Positions 12,972 to 25,757 of a stretch of 64,000 nucleotides of DNA are shown here, piece by piece (the first letter of the stretch is position 1; each line of letters opens with the position of its first letter). Below the pieces are notes generated by a model. That model was not told the DNA's origin and searched no databases. It worked only from the letters and a program-made list of their open reading frames with translations. The position numbers were made by a program, and so were the translations under genes. This DNA comes from Lutjanus erythropterus (lineage: Eukaryota > Chordata > Actinopteri > Lutjaniformes > Lutjanidae): NCBI GenBank assembly GCA_020091685.1, contig CM034595.1, positions 24,909,564 through 24,973,563 on the forward strand, written 5' to 3'.

Positions 12972-15900
12972 GGGCTAAGCTGGATGGCGTTCGTGAACTG
13001 TACACGACTCCACACCCAGTAAAAACCTGGCAGACACCGGAACACGCAAGCGCACTTGCTTAACACAGAAACACAGAAACAGACACAGGAACATAGACAA
13101 AGTAACTAACATACAAACACACATACAAGACACACACTGCTGCTCGCTGGCTTGGGCACAAGTGTGTTCCTCTGCAAGCCAGAAGCCTCAAAACTGGAGA
13201 AACAGTAAGATGTGTGTCAGAGTTACAGACTTGAAATCAGACTCAGACTCGAGTTAAAGCCTTTGCACACTAACGCCACATTTTTTGTATATGTGTTTTT
13301 TAAAGCTGTCACCTGCTTTTGTTATTCTAAAAAGTCACAACATGGAACAAAATAGAGTAGTCAAGAAAGGAGGATGATTTTGCTCAATTCTAAGATGCAT
13401 TGCAATTCTCTCTCCAGAAAAGTTGATAACTGGAAATTTAAAACCCAGTCCTCTTTTGAAAGACCGGACCATACACTCCTTAAGGCTGAACCAAATGAAT
13501 GGCGAAACATAATGGATGTAAACATTTGCATTGTGTTTACGTTCTAAACTAGGTTACATCTTGAGTTTTGGTTGTAATGGCTGAGAGTGAGCAACTGCAG
13601 ATGGATACAATCAGACTGGCACCCTCTGGCTTAAACACTAGTGTACGGGAGCATTTTGTCTTTGTCTTTGTCATACAGAGGCTAGAGTCCTCAGCAGTGG
13701 CCATGGGTTCAATACCAGTTTGTGGCTAAGAAGCCCAAAAAATAATCCAAAAAACAACTAAAAAAAAGAAAGAGAGAAAGACACTAAATTTGATGCATCA
13801 ATAATCACATTGAAGCCCTCTAAACTGGAATAAATTCAGTGAGTTGCCAAGAGATTCCCACCCCTAGTTTCTCTGGTGTGAGTCTTGGAGAAGAAGGTGG
13901 ACACCTAATCTGTCTGCAGCTCCTTCAAGGCCTAATGCTGCTGTCGTTCATCTCTCGCTCAGTCTGTTTCTCACTCTGCCTCTTTCATTTCCTCCCTTGT
14001 CTCTCTCCACTGGAGGTAACTCACCACTCTCTGCCCATGTCTTGCATTTGGCACAAGAGCCTCCTGCAGTCATCATCATTCACTGGAAGCGAAAAATTAA
14101 ACCTGTTCCGAAAAATTTTAATATGAAAGTTTTGGAATCGGTGCATAAAGGCATTTTAAAACATACAATATGTAAACTGTGCCAGCAGAGGTCTGATGAG
14201 GTCAGATGTCACCATTTGAAGTAGTGTGGGATCATGGGAGTTTGTTTTATTCACTGTTTAACAACCACCATTACAAATGAAAAAATATCTAACATGATAG
14301 GCAGAAATCATGTTCATGGAGAAGGTAATGTATTAAGTTTTATTCCTGTTATGTTTAGCCACATTTTCTGACTTCCTCTCTCACTCTAATGTTTTCACAG
14401 AAGTTATAGCAACTAGTGATTGGTAAGAAAACACACCGTTACCCTGAATAAATTATGGATTTCTCTGGGTTTCACCATTGTTGAAAACATTTGGGATAAT
14501 GTAACTACACAACTCAGCAAAATATACAACATATTCATAGACATTCTAATGCAGAAATGTTACATATTACAATTTTAGACAAAAAAAATGGACTTGGTGT
14601 GGCAAGGCCTTTAGATTTAAGTCACAAAAATGAAAATGACATGCATTTGACTGCTAAGATTTGACTTTGAATTGAGAACAAAAACACCATTAGTCTCAAA
14701 TGTGTATCTCCTACAGTCCCACAAAAATAGAACAGAAATTAGCCTTGCATAATTACAGTAATTGCAGTTATTATTATGCTTATGCATTGAAAGCATGGTA
14801 TAATTTCAGTCTGCCAACTCACATGGAACAGATTATTATTTGAATGTTCTGACCTCGTCTGTCCCCACAAGGAAGCACCAGGCTCAGCAGGGAGTGGGGA
14901 GTGATGGTAATAATAGACTATTATACTCTAATAAGTTTGATAATTGATTAGCCATCATCAGTTATTCAATTAATCATTTGTAAAGAAACGATGCCAAACA
15001 GCGCCTAACATTTGTTGCTTTTCTCCGTATCGTTCATTGAAAACATTTGTAATGTTGGTTGGATGAAATTTACAGTCTCAAGACGTCTCCTGGGGCCCCG
15101 GGAATTTATATGTATGACATTTTATATGCTAATTCAATGAACTGACTAATCTATAATATGGAATTTACATATATCAGAAATAACGTTATCAAAATCTGTT
15201 TTGTACATGCAACATCCCCTAATCCTCCTCTGTGACTCTTCCTGAGTATTCTTCCATTTTTCCCAGTTAAGAGGGTTTTTTTGGTTGGAGTTTTTCCTTG
15301 CTTGAATCGAGGGGTCTAAGGACAGTGGGTGTTGTACACTGTGTGGATCAATTTCTAAAAAGGTATCAAGGAAGTGTGGCATCAGTGAACCACACACGGT
15401 CAGTTCTGAAGTCAAATACAAACACACCAACAGAGCTGATTCATTAAAATTCTGTCAAACAAACAACCTGGCCTCACCACATCCCCTTAGGCTCCCACAC
15501 ATGACCCATTTGCCCACGTAGCCAAAAAAAAAAAGTCTTGTTGAAACCACGTACCAGGAAGCCATCAGGTGAGTCTGGAGTGAGCGTCATTCCCAGGTGA
15601 GAATTCCTCAAGTTTTTAGAAATGTTCTGGAGCGCAGTCTCACCTGAGGTAGACAGACAGAGCAGCTTACTGGGTAACATTTCTAAACTTTTTCAGGGAA
15701 AGCTGATTTGTAATGTATTCGTTTCTCTCACCTAGATTTACTTTACTGCAGTTTGAGTTCTTCCTCTCTCCCACAATGCATTTGTACACGTCTCCTTTCC
15801 TGTTGTTGGGTGGTCCGTCCCAAGGAGCACCAACCAGCATCCTGCAACATAGCGACACAGTCAGTCATTTATCATCCACACATCATAGCACATCCTCTTT

Positions 15901-18900
15901 GTGTAGGAATTATGACATCTTAATCATGGGCTTCTCTTTCTTTGTCTTTTTGACGCAGCCTCGCACACACTTACGATTTCTCTCCGTCTGCTTCATGTTG
16001 TAAAACAGAGAAACCAAACAGAGCGTCCTCTGGACCAGTGAAGATCCGTGGATGCTTTACATCTATGTTGAAACACTGACACAACTCTGAAAGATATAAC
16101 AGAAGATATCATTACACAGATACCAAAGTAACAAAAAGACAACAACTTTTTCTTCTTCTAAAACCGGCGTTCCTGTAAACCACAGCGGCCAGTGGTTCAG
16201 TCATCACAAAAACATGCTGTGCAGCCAAACTTAATTCAGTCCCACAGAAGTTTATATGAAATTCTAGAGAAGATACCAACGTTCCCAAAGATACCAAATA
16301 TGTCATGCTTAATTTTGAGGAAATGTATGTAAAATGATACATGGGAATATTTCCATTTGATGAAATAGTGCAGCCACAAAATATATGGAGTCTTGGGTTT
16401 GAATATTTCAGTCAGTGTAAACATAACATGGTTCAAATAAAGAGTTGGAACAAACTGATTCAGAATATCGAGATGACTTTTCCAACCTTAAAGCAAAACA
16501 AAAAGAAACAAAAGTGGACAACTGGATATTAAAGGAAAGGTTCAAAATATGCCTCTTAATTTTCTATCTTGAGTTAGACAAGAGGATTGGCTCGCCTATA
16601 TGTCATATATATTAAAGAGGTACTGCACATTTAAATATATTTTTGAGCTGTAAAGTTTTATATTTCTGTACTGCGACGAAACACATCAATGCTTGTGTTG
16701 ATATTGACATTTCATAATAAATCAAAGCGACCAGACAGTCAACCTTACACTATTTTCGCACTTAGTGTTTTTCTGTTTTGGCACTTTTGACAGCTGCAGA
16801 AAGACAGCATTCTGTCCCTTGATGATGATATCATGATAAACAGCAGAGCTAAAGTGCGTGTAAAGTGTCAACGTCCTTCACAATGTTTCACTGTCATTGC
16901 CCAGCCATAACAGGCAATACTCTTTAGCTATTAAAATGAGTGAAAAACATGCAAACATGGACCTGGAAACTGTGAGTAAACAACTGTACATCTACAGTGC
17001 AGAGTCAAATTATTATTTTCCCTCTTGGCCTTGGGAGAGGGGACTGGGGGGGGAGAAGAAGGAGGGGTGAAAAAGATGGATAAACAGAGTGACCAAAGGC
17101 AACCTCTGAGGAAAAAGGGAGTTCAGTCTGAGGGGAAAGAGGGAGAGGAGAGGGGAGAGAAGAGGTAAGGCAGGGAAGGGTGTGGGTTAGAAAAACTATG
17201 AAGTATAGTAAGCCCCCTGTTATGACACACAAGCCTGCCCTTCATACAACGAGAGAGAGAGAGAGAGAGAGAGAGGTGAGGAGACACAGAGAAGACAGAG
17301 AGAAACAAGATGGTAGTCAGACAGTTCACTGAGTTGTGAACATTTAGGTCTCAACAGAAGCACGAAAACATGTTCCAACTGCTGAAATGAAAGACACACA
17401 TCATATTCTTTCTCAGTCTGAAAGGGAAAATTGATGTTTTTCTAACGCCGGAAAAACATAAACTGCAAAGAGAAATTAATACTACAAAAAAATAAAATGA
17501 TTCCTGTTATGCTCATCAGTGCAACTGAATGAACAAACGAGTTTACTGACACTTGGATTAATGACTCATTGGCAACACTGCTGATTTTTGCATCTATAAA
17601 TGAATTTATTATGAGTTGCCGCATTCAGAAACTTCAAGTAATTCAAAATTAAACATGTCGCACAATCTAGTTTTCGGTTATCTTGCCTACTTCATAGAGG
17701 TCGTCTCTGGTTTCCTTACATATAGACAATCATTTAGTTAGGTGATTTTTAAACTCACCGTAAATACTACAATTCAACCCAACATACAACATTAATGGCG
17801 CCCTTATTCACGCAGCACAGTCACCGGCTCATTCATCAGGTGACTGGCTATCAGACAAGTGATGTCATGCAGGTGTTCAGTACGGCCATTATAACTTGAC
17901 CACTCTCACTACTCTGCTGATAAGCTCATACCAAGGCTGTTTACAGCTGCAGCTTCCTCAACCTCATTCTATGTGCTAAACTTTTGTATACTGTATTGTT
18001 GATCAAGCAATGATTTATTGTTAAAGGGAAATTTCACTCCTGGCCTTCACCTCTGAGTTGCCAGGGGCGTGTTAGATGAGTATTTTTGTCACCTAAGGCC
18101 GTGGTCACACATGCACGAACGCAGGGGAGTGTCAATCTCCTGCCGAGGCCACCACACACACATCTTTGGTACTGGCTGAGGCTGTGTCTCCCCCCGTCAA
18201 AGTTCACCAAAGATGTGAATTTGTACATGTGTGACTGAGGCCTGATGTTATGTTTTGGTCAACAAAGTTATAGTCTAGGGTGGTGATACATGGCATCGTG
18301 GGCATCAGAAGTTTGTGTGCAATGAATCCTGGTATATGCAGGCACTGCTGGCACGGCTAGGCTCGCAGTAGAACTCAACTTTCAACTGTTTCAACTGACT
18401 ACATTTACCATCAACACTGACTAGACATTCACATAAAACAAGACAAAATTTCTGTGCAGAGATTAGAATCACTGCTTGTCACTGCTCAGATTAATCAAGA
18501 GCTCCCTTTCAGGTGTCTGCAGGTATTTGAAGAGAGATAGTTCAGTTTAAAGAAGAAATGGACTACAGGCAGGTTTCTGCTTCACACTTGGATCCAACTT
18601 TGTATTAAAACGTATAAAACTGCACAGTATTCTATATAGACCACTTTACAGTTTCAAACAAGCATAAACATTGGATCCATGTTTATTTCCTATTCAATTA
18701 AAAGTGTTTGTTGATGTTGTCAGCGGCTGACAGGAAATCAGCTGCCCCTGCTTCTTCCTATAGACGCACAATTCCCCTTAAATTAAAGAGCATCATCGTG
18801 TAGTATTTTCACTTCAGTCTCAGAAACACTAAGCTACTCTTGACAGTCAGTATTTAAGTTGTCTCACTTGTGTATCTACTGTATGTTATTTGCATCCCTG

Positions 18901-21900
18901 AAAAGCAGGGTGTGTTGGATGTGTTTTGTTAAAGAAAATTTGACTTGACGTGTAATTTGGCTGCATCCGGCGGGCATCTTCAATAACTCTCCTACTACAC
19001 TGTACATAACTCAGTGATTCCACTGAAGAAAAGTAGTCCAGGACGGGGAGCAAGACCAGAACACTGCTGCTGTGATTATGCACCAGCTACTTGCACACTT
19101 GTATACATATACTTCCCCACAACTACACACTGACACACACAGTTACCTCAGCCAGGCCAATCAGAGTGGGATTCCACATGGTTTTGAGAAGGAAACTAGA
19201 TACGGTTTCTCTTCCATCTCTGCTGCTGCCTTTCTCACTCTGCAGTTACTTTTACCTGCTCTTTCATTTCCTCTTTTGCACAGATGTTTCTTCCTGTAAT
19301 GTCATTTTCAGTCCGGTTTCTTCTTTTTCTTGTGGCCAGATTTACTCATTTGACATCTATAGCTAAAGTACAAAGATGTGGATTTTTATAGCCATACTAG
19401 CAGCTTTGTTCTATGGATGGCAATGTCATTTTGTTGGTTACGCCCCCATTTTGATCCAAACTGCAATATCTCAACAAATATTTGATGGATTGCCATAAGA
19501 ATTTGTAAAGACTTCCACGTCCCAAAGGATGATTTCTGCTGACTTTGGTAATCCCCTGACTTATCCTCTAGCTCAAACAGCAGGTCAAGGTTTGCAGTTA
19601 TCCTGTGAAATACATAAAAATCTACTCAAGAGATTGCCATAAAATTTGTGGTCCCCAGAGGATGAAGCATACTGGTTTTGGAGATCCTCTGGATTTTTGT
19701 CTAGCACTACCATGAGATTAACATTTGTGGTTCTGTTGTGATAACTTTACTGATCACTTAAAGGTGCAGTAAGTGGTTCTGAAGAAAGATGGTTAATTGT
19801 TGAGTTTCATTTTGCAATCATCAAAATACTGATGTTTTGGGAATGAGACTCAACAATTGATTATCTCGCTGAGCTGTGATTGGCCAAAGTCTCCTGTCAT
19901 GCCAAGATTTTCTGAAGCCTGAAAACAGAGCCCAGAGGAGGACAAGTCTAGTTAGTCTAGTCTAGTCTTGCTTAACCAGAAACAGCTGTTATATTACTGT
20001 CGCCAGCCTGCCGCCCGACTAAATTTACAGAAGCAGTAATTTTATCATCATAAAACATACTTCATTCAAATGTGACATAAACAAATTAAAACTCACCAAA
20101 ACCACCTTGGTTCATCTTTCAATTGTTCCAACAATCACCAACTCTGGTGGTTTGGTTGAAATAAACTCACAGCAATAGATGGAGGAGTGAGAGAGGCAGC
20201 GGGGAAACCAGAGTGTCAAGTCACAATATTTTCTCATCTAACTCAGTGAATTATGGTTTTCAACCAAACCAGAGTGGAAAGACAAACCAACACAGTTTTA
20301 GTGAGTTCTATTTTGTTTCAGGCAAATCTGAATGAATTTTTTTGCAGTAGCCACTCACAAGACTGCAGTAAAAAATTCTCCTGCCACCCAAAAAGCATTT
20401 TCCCCATTACCAACCATTATAAAAGACACGTCTGTAAAATTGTCATCATCACAATGTTAAGTCTATGGGCTGCGTGGGAACTTGCAGGCAGAGATAGCGG
20501 GAGAAACACTACTGTGCATATTCAGTGGGCCAAATATCCAGGAAGTAAACCTTGAAGCTACAAAGCTTTTTTTGGAGTTTCTGCCAGACGAGCAATTGGA
20601 TTGACTGGGCATCATCTGTGCATCCTGCATCTAGTTCATAATAATATCTATGCTTAACACCATCATGCTAGTATAATCTGAATCATGTCAGCACACCAAC
20701 ATTAGCATTTAACTCAAAGCTCTGCTGTGCCTAATTAGAGCCACACAGAGCCACTAGTGACTGTGTAGACTTTAAGTCTTAAGTCTTGTTTCTGCTCGTC
20801 TTGCAGATCTGTATAAGCTTCCAATATTTCAATGTCCAAACCTCCAGTGACTGATGAAATTCAGCCATTTATCTGATTCTACACAGATGTTTAATACAGT
20901 TCACTAATGGGAATATGTGCAGGCAAGGATACAGTAATTGCTGAACACTAAACCTTCCGTTTTTGCACGGCCAGAATGAGCAAAAATCTTTCTATCCAGC
21001 CTTGTTGTAACAAGTTATTCTCTTCTGTTCTTTCTCACAACCCCTCTTATTCACTGCGCAGTAAAATGTTTCTGTCTTTTCTTGTGGCAACATCACCCAC
21101 CCTCTCCGATTCCACTTTTCTTTCCACAACAAACAACCAGGCCCCTGATAACAACTCCTGCTACTGATTTTCTCCTGCATCCTCCTATTTCACTCATTTT
21201 CTCATAAACCATAAATTGCTCTTTTCTTTTACCCCCTCTCCTATAACACACAAACACACACACACACACTGTAACTCTACCACAAGGCCCCCTCTCCCTT
21301 CACAACCACTCCGACTCCCACAAAACTGCACCGTCGTTCCCCGTTTTCCCTGTCCTGTCCTCCCAACTCTGGTTCCATTTTCACTGGAGTTTATATATGA
21401 CACTGTACCGCAGCCCGTCTGACCACCCATCACCATGACAACTGGCGGCAAACATTTATCAAGCCAAACTGAGTCCAGATCCTCTCAACCACACATTCGG
21501 CTCTGGGCGCTACCGCTGCTGGATGTGTATGGTTGTGATTGTGTAGTGAATGTATACTGTAAGTGTGTGAGGAACAGAAACTGAACTGAATGTTTTAGAC
21601 ACTATAGAGACATGCCAGTACTTATAACAGCATATAGAGACACTGATGTTCAGGGTTGAGGAGTAACAGCATTATGTTTTTAAACTACAAAATATTAGTA
21701 ATTGAATTCTCAGTTCTCAGTTAAAATTGGTGGCTAACTAGCTGGCTAATTTCCTCAGCTGAATGGCCAATATTATTGCTAATTAGCCACAAAAATGATC
21801 CGTTTATTTGGTGCATGATTCATGTTTTATTTCTCGGATGTGTGCAGCGTGCATAAGCTCCTCTACTGTTTGTGGATGGGATCCAACGGACGGCAGCACT

Positions 21901-24900
21901 TACCTTTATTTAGTAATGTTAGTCCAATATTTATTACTGAAATATACCAAAAATAATCCAAAGTATCAAGACCATGTTTCTTAATGACTTCTTAATCTAA
22001 TGGAGTACGTTACAAATTATATTTCAGGGCATGAATTCAGTAATCTATAGTGGAGTGGAAAATGTTTTTAAAGTAACCCTCTCATCAGTGCTGAAGTATA
22101 TTTTTGTAATTCGACATTTTTCAGTTTCTCTTTCTCCTTGTCTGTTTCTTTGTGTCTTTAATTTACATCACTGACTTATAGCACCTCTGTGAAATGCAGC
22201 AGAGATATCTGCTCGACTGTCTGTTTCTATCATCTTCATTTAACCGGCTCATGTTTCCCATGCATCCCCCTCCTTCACCTATTCTGACCCTCTTTCACAG
22301 CTTTTCTCTCCATTATCTCCATCATGTTCTGTTCTCATCTCTGTCACCCTCTCGTGGGGAATGGGGGTGGAAGAAGAGGGGGAGTAGGAATGAAAGTCAG
22401 CGAATTATGGGAGAGTAAAAAAACACGAGAAGATATCTGGGAGAATAATAGCGAAAATTTATGAATGACTGGTAAAACTGAGTCAAACACACACACACAC
22501 AAACACACACACCTGTGTTCGACATCTCAGTAAAAGCATAACAGGGTGTAACAGACATGGGATGCCTGCAGCCTTCATCAGGGGATCTCTGCTGAAACCA
22601 TTAACATTACACACATACTCCCTCACCTACATGCTCTTGTATGACACATGCATAAGCGAGTAGACTCACACACATAAGAGAACACTTATCGCATAAGCTA
22701 CCAACCGTACACATTAAATCAAAGTTTACACAGTAGAACTGGGGGTAAATCACGCCGTACATGCCTGATTCAAACAGATTATAAAGGGCAATGTGTAAAA
22801 AACAACCACAGGCAACATTTAGCTACTGGAATGTGTTAATAAATAGGTGTGTACATGTGTGCATAAGTATGTGATGTGAATGACCTTAAAGGAACAGTTC
22901 ACCCTAGAATCAAAAATAGTTCAGGTGCTATTTATCCATGCAGATATTTTGGTGTGAGTTACTGAATTCTGAGATATCTGCCATAGAGATGTCTGCTTTC
23001 TCTCAAATATAACGGAAACTAGATGGCACTGGGTTTGTGGTACCCAAAGTGCCAAAAAATACATTTGAACTCAACAGCAATGTCTCTTTTCAGAATTTAT
23101 GATTTTTAGGAACCTTATAACATAGATGGTTTTAGTTTTTATTACGTTTTGAGGTTTTCAAATGTAGTTTTGGGCACCACAAGTTGAGTGTCACTTAGTA
23201 TTATTACATTCAGTGGTTTTAGTTACTGCTGGCTATCAGTAATGAGTCATAGATATGCAATAAAGAGCTGAAACCCGACTGTATGATGCTGTTCTTCAAA
23301 AGCGGAGACAATGTTGTAGACAGCGGTAATCTGTGTGACCTTTACATACATTGCGACATGTTGCTGTAGGTTCCCTTACATTTGACAACAAATTCAATTC
23401 CAACTCTTCAGGACTTTTACAACTTCTTTGTCGTGTCCTGTGATCGTGTCTTGCTTGAACTGTTGCCTACACTGATACTCTTCCCCCAATGATATCCAAT
23501 GCTACTGCTCCATTTCATCTGTATCCCTAATATTTCAGAGAATGTGCACAAATACTGATGAAATGAAGGCAGTGTAGGACAGAAGCTTCTGTCTGTATTT
23601 GTATGCGTATCTAAAGCTAAGGGGCTTTCATATTTTGTTGATTATGAGAGCCCTGTTGACAATGGGAGTATGGTTTCCTCCAGAATAACCACAAAAGATA
23701 CTGTCAAAAATGATAAATGTCCTCCTTTTTCTGTTTCTATGACTCACTTAGATGTAAACATCACTTGTTTACAGATGCTTGTTTCATCTGATTTCACTGA
23801 GAATCTGACCTGATGGCAGACAGAAATAGCTAGTTCTCTTATGAATAGTCTTGTTTGCTTATGTAGGTCATACAGACTCATCGGTATTAACTGTGACTGT
23901 TTCGTGACCAGTTAAAAACTCCTTGTAGTATCACTAAGCATAAATGAGTCTTAAAAATGTGTATTTTTGATTTGGGGGTGAACTGCCCCTTCAGTGCTTG
24001 ATGGATTCCCCCTTCATTCCTCAACTTCTGGATTCAAAGCATTTTGCATAGCATGAAAACTGGCTGCATGCAGGATAAACGTTCTTTAGATTACATGTTA
24101 AAATTTGGCACAAATGCCAACATCTCAATCTCCAGATTAACTTGAGAGACTGTGCGTGTGATTCAGAGCAGGTACAAAGTTAACATGCCTCGCACAATAT
24201 ATCTCGGCCTATGTTTTTCCTTTTGCTTCACGGCTGCATGCAATAATGCAGCACTTAAACCGCCGCTTATCAGCTGCATAAACACTTAGTTTGGTAGACA
24301 ACAATGGCCTTTTTCTTTGGTTTCTTGCTGGTGAGCTGGAATGGCTCACCGAGGTGTGTGAGGCTGCTCTGCCACAGCGAACATGAGTACAGTAGAAGAA
24401 CTGATGTTCATGCTCTATGGAGAAAACACACATGGCATAGGCGCCTTATTAGGGGGAACTTTAGACATCAAGTCTCAGCGATGGGAATGTCTGATATAGC
24501 CAGTGTGGTTGAGTTACACAGCTGCCAGGGTCAGAAGGTGTCAGCTGTAAGAGGAGATGAACCAGTAACCTTTCAGCAGAGGATATAGGCAAATATCTCT
24601 GTGATTGCTCCAAACATCTTCTGGTAGCTGGACGCCTCCAATGAGAATGAAATATCCCCTCTGACAAAACTGAGAGATTTACTAAAGGATCAGACTTTGA
24701 ACCAAGAACCATTACTTCGCTGGACTCATGAGCAACTTCCTATACCTTTGATCTGTTTGGCAAATGGAGTGTGGCCATATGTTTTAATATGCCTGCTTCT
24801 CTACTCTCCTGCACACAGTCATGTTAGGAATGTCTTCATGGTCAGTCGTTTACTGTCACACAGAATAAAACTCTTTGGGGTTCAGGGAGGCACGTGTGGC

Positions 24901-25725
24901 ATTATTACTCACATATGTTGTCTGTTAAAGTGCAAAATTTGTGGAGGTTAATGACCGTATCGCCCAGTGAGACCGTGTTTGAGGACAGGAGAGCAACTGG
25001 ATGGTGAAGACGCATCAATCATGGACAACAGGTTGGCTTCATTAGGGCTGCAACTGAAGATTATTTTCATTATTGATTATTCGGTCAATCATTTTCTTGA
25101 TCAGTCGATTAGTTGTTTAGTCTACAGGGACAGACGCTAACGTTTTTAGGCACTGGTCCTATGGACCGCCAAGCCCCTAAATTTGGGAGCCAAGGTACAT
25201 TTTAGATGGCCCCAATATAAAGAAAAGGAAATTTAATGCAACTTTACAGGCATAACTGCACCTGTCCTTAACTACAACACTTGTGTTGTCCACTATTCCC
25301 ATGAGTTGTGATGTGGTATTTCTTGAAGGTTTTGTTGGGATAGACTTCTCGACTATAGGGAACTGGAAGCATGCACCATTATATTCCATCCTTGGATTAG
25401 CCTCTTACACGCCAAGACTTCATGGTCGTTTTTTGTGTTTCTGGTAAGGATCGCATTAACACTTTGAGTAAGCTTAGTGAACCAAGACTTCAGCAGCCCT
25501 GACATATTGGCAGCTAGCTGGTGACAAGTAGGCCTGCTGGTTGCTGTTTTCATAGAAAGCTGAACTAAAATGAGCAAAGGAATCGAGATGTTTGTTGAAC
25601 TGTAACACTGTGTTGGCGAAAGCTCACATTACAAGGATAAAACTTGATGGGCACAGAGTTACTTTTTGTGGCCACATGGGCCTTTGGACCTGATGTTAAG
25701 ACCTGGTCTATAAAATGTAAGACAA

Positions 25726-25757
<32 letters not shown>

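Larger units (their letters stand above)
12040..15554 (-). other. itga10: itga10 intron 4
   Basis: The intron holds (AC)n at 12916-12964, a purine-rich block at 12540-12810, a SINE fragment at 13677-13730, one copy of a three-copy dispersed repeat at 14155-14570 and a LINE-tail-like fragment at about 15215-15350. No coding exon is visible. Confidence 0.65.

Noticed and set aside
2787..16086. Integrin alpha-11, alpha-1 or alpha-2 instead of alpha-10
   Set aside because: VTDGESHDGEELP, VHEWSL, CAPLWS and PTAQRC match alpha-10 better. Alpha-11 has ITDGESHDSPDL in the third MIDAS segment.
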